From Adenophora triphylla var. japonica (Eukaryota; Streptophyta; Magnoliopsida; Asterales; Campanulaceae): 64,000 bases of DNA. Shown here piece by piece: positions 62,646-64,000 of the stretch. How positions within the stretch are numbered: position 1 is the stretch's first letter; each line of letters opens with the position of its first letter. Both the position numbers and the translations under genes were made by a program. Where the stretch lies: positions 496,001 to 560,000 of the forward strand of contig JAFEMH010000939.1 in NCBI GenBank assembly GCA_022495995.1, written 5' to 3'. Below the pieces are notes generated by a model. That model searched no databases, was not told the DNA's origin, and saw only the letters and a program-made list of their open reading frames with translations.

Positions 62646-64000
62646 CACTACCAGAAACAGGTCATTTAGCGACGGAAAAAACAGCGACGGAGAGATTCCG
62701 TCGCTATTTAGCGACGGAATATAGTATTTAGCGTCGGAATTATTTTGGCGTCAAATTTAGCGACGGAATTTAATTCCGCCGCTAAATTCCGCCGCTAAAA
62801 AGAATATTCCTCGAATATTCGTTTATTTCCGCCGCTAATTTGGCGGTTGATTTACCGACGGAAAATTCCGCCGCTAAATCTTTAACAGCGACGGAATTAT
62901 TCCGCCGGTGAAATTAAATGGTTTTTTTTTTAATAAACACCGACGGAATATTTCCGCCGCCGATAATTTAATAATTTTTTATTTATCGCCGACGGAAATA
63001 TTCCGTCTGTTTAATAAAAAAAAAAAATTCAAAATTTCCCAGGAGAAAGACCGCCGCCCACAATGCAAGGGCGAAATGGTTTCTACAGAAGAAGGTCTTG
63101 GAAGTGGTTGTGGAGAAGGGTATGCAAAATGGACAGAAAATTACATTCCCGTGAGAAGCGGAGTAGAAGCTCCCGACACTCTTACGGCGCTCATTTAAAA
63201 TTTCAAAATTTCCGAACGAGCAAACAAGCGAGATAATCCAATTCAAACTTTCAAACCAAATTAATCGTACACCTAGCCTCTAAATCCCTCACTCCCCATC
63301 CTCTCTCTCTCTCTCTCTCCAAGAATTGAATTTGAAAAAAACAAATATCGAGCCGCTCTTACTCCTCCGGTGCTATTTCATCTTTAATTTCAGGTAATTC
63401 CACATTTCAATTCTCTCCTTCCCCGTCCAGGTCCGAACTGGGTTCGACTTATGAGACAATAATCTCCAGAGTGTTGTCTAATAGTTGGTTAGTTTCCTAA
63501 TTTTGGACTAATCTTGTTTTTGTTTTATTTTGGATAAAAATTTAAAATTGTATGCAATTTACCAATTTGGGAATAGCTACAAGAACCCTTGCAATTCTTA
63601 TATCTCTAACCACCCTAACCAAATCTAAACCCTAACCCTGAACCTAAACCTAACCCCACAATCCTAACTCCTGGGCCCTAACACAAACCCTAAACCTAAA
63701 CCTAAACCCATACCCTATACACCCTTTATACCCTCGACACTCTTATCGGAGACATAGTCTTTTGCTACACAATAGAAAAGAGCACCCAAAGTTCAAGCGA
63801 AAGGTGATGACATATTTGTTGAGCACGCGTGACCCCTGCCGAGGCATTATGTGGCTTCCAATTTATCTTGACTCATCTAGATAACAGTGCGGCTCCTCAT
63901 CAAATCCCAAACTGGAGAAATATAGGCAAAGCATTAAGCATATTACCTTTTTTCCCAAGTCCACCCAAGCCAACGCGACAAAATCTCCGGGTCCAAGGCA
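62646..64000 (+). mobile_element. CACTA transposon, 5' part, running off the window
   Basis: Begins CACTACCAGAAACAGGTC at 62646, a standard CACTA terminus. 62660-63020 is a series of TTTAGCGACGGAATTCCG / CGGAATTATTCCGCCG-type palindromic subterminal repeats. Then come a short frame (ending 63198), a CT microsatellite (63301-63318), a leader-like stretch and AATTTCAG-GTAATTCC near 63388, a splice-site-like sequence. The transposase genes, if any, would lie beyond 64000. Confidence 0.75.
63600..63735. repeat. Degenerate telomere-like CCCTAAA repeats
   Basis: ACCCTAACC, AAACCCTAACCC, CCTAAACCTAACCCC and AAACCTAAACCTAAACCC recur with interruptions, ending in ACCCTATACACCCTTTATAC, which is close to the heptamer of 2430-4515. 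Confidence 0.7.

Noticed and set aside
1..64000. Bacterial or organellar origin of the window
   Set aside because: Spliced genes, plant-specific families and plant MITEs throughout. No rRNA, operon or organelle gene was seen.

Overview
The window is nuclear DNA of a flowering plant, almost certainly a eudicot; a Lamiales-type asterid is a guess from the style of the repeats and no more. The signs are split genes with GT/AG introns, plant-only families (PADRE/DUF4228 protein, P-class PPR protein, PTC7-like PP2C), telomere-like CCCTAAA variants, and a very dense load of short DNA transposons whose ends read CTCCCTCCGTCCC between TA duplications (Stowaway MITEs). It is a gene-poor, repeat-rich stretch with six convincing protein-coding genes.

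Layout. 1-5.3 kb is repeat: tandem duplications, CT/CA microsatellites, palindromic subterminal repeats of a CACTA-type transposon (1.7-2.3 kb), a 2 kb heptamer array of CCCTATA/TATAGGG that repeatedly switches strand, and a short minisatellite. 5.3-14.5 kb is a MITE field with no genes, including a Tourist-like element (10249-12045) that hosts a Stowaway and a hAT element. 14.8-15.3 kb holds a PADRE-domain gene (+). A tRNA-motif-bearing hAT element lies at 19.0-19.7 kb. 20.4-21.8 kb holds an intronless PPR gene (+). 26.0-28.6 kb (-) holds a syntaxin/t-SNARE-like gene whose first three exons can be joined exactly but whose last exon is unresolved. 31.9-32.4 kb (-) is an intronless glucosamine-6-phosphate N-acetyltransferase gene. 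34-40 kb is almost entirely mobile DNA: nested Stowaways, a 2 kb fold-back element stuffed with tandem repeats, an LTR fragment with a triplicated 227-bp unit, and four Stowaways in a row separated only by TA-rich DNA. Two copies of a Mutator-like element (40.5-41.5 and 46.7-48.1 kb) bracket hAT relics and a PP2C gene (44.9-46.3 kb, +). 48.3-49.6 kb is retrotransposon wreckage. 50.5-57.0 kb (+) is a four-exon iron-sulfur assembly gene (IscA-like) with a 4 kb last intron full of insertions. 58.4-62.2 kb holds a Tourist-like element and a complete, young, minus-strand non-autonomous LTR retrotransposon (60254-62153). A CACTA transposon begins at 62646 and runs off the right edge.

The genes are unrelated housekeeping and stress genes (vesicle traffic, UDP-GlcNAc synthesis, organellar RNA processing, protein dephosphorylation, Fe-S cluster assembly) and do not form a pathway or cluster. 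The interest lies in the repeats: several elements have exact target-site duplications, nesting orders that can be dated relative to each other, captured gene-like or tRNA-like modules, and an unusual telomere-like heptamer array. All family assignments were made by eye.
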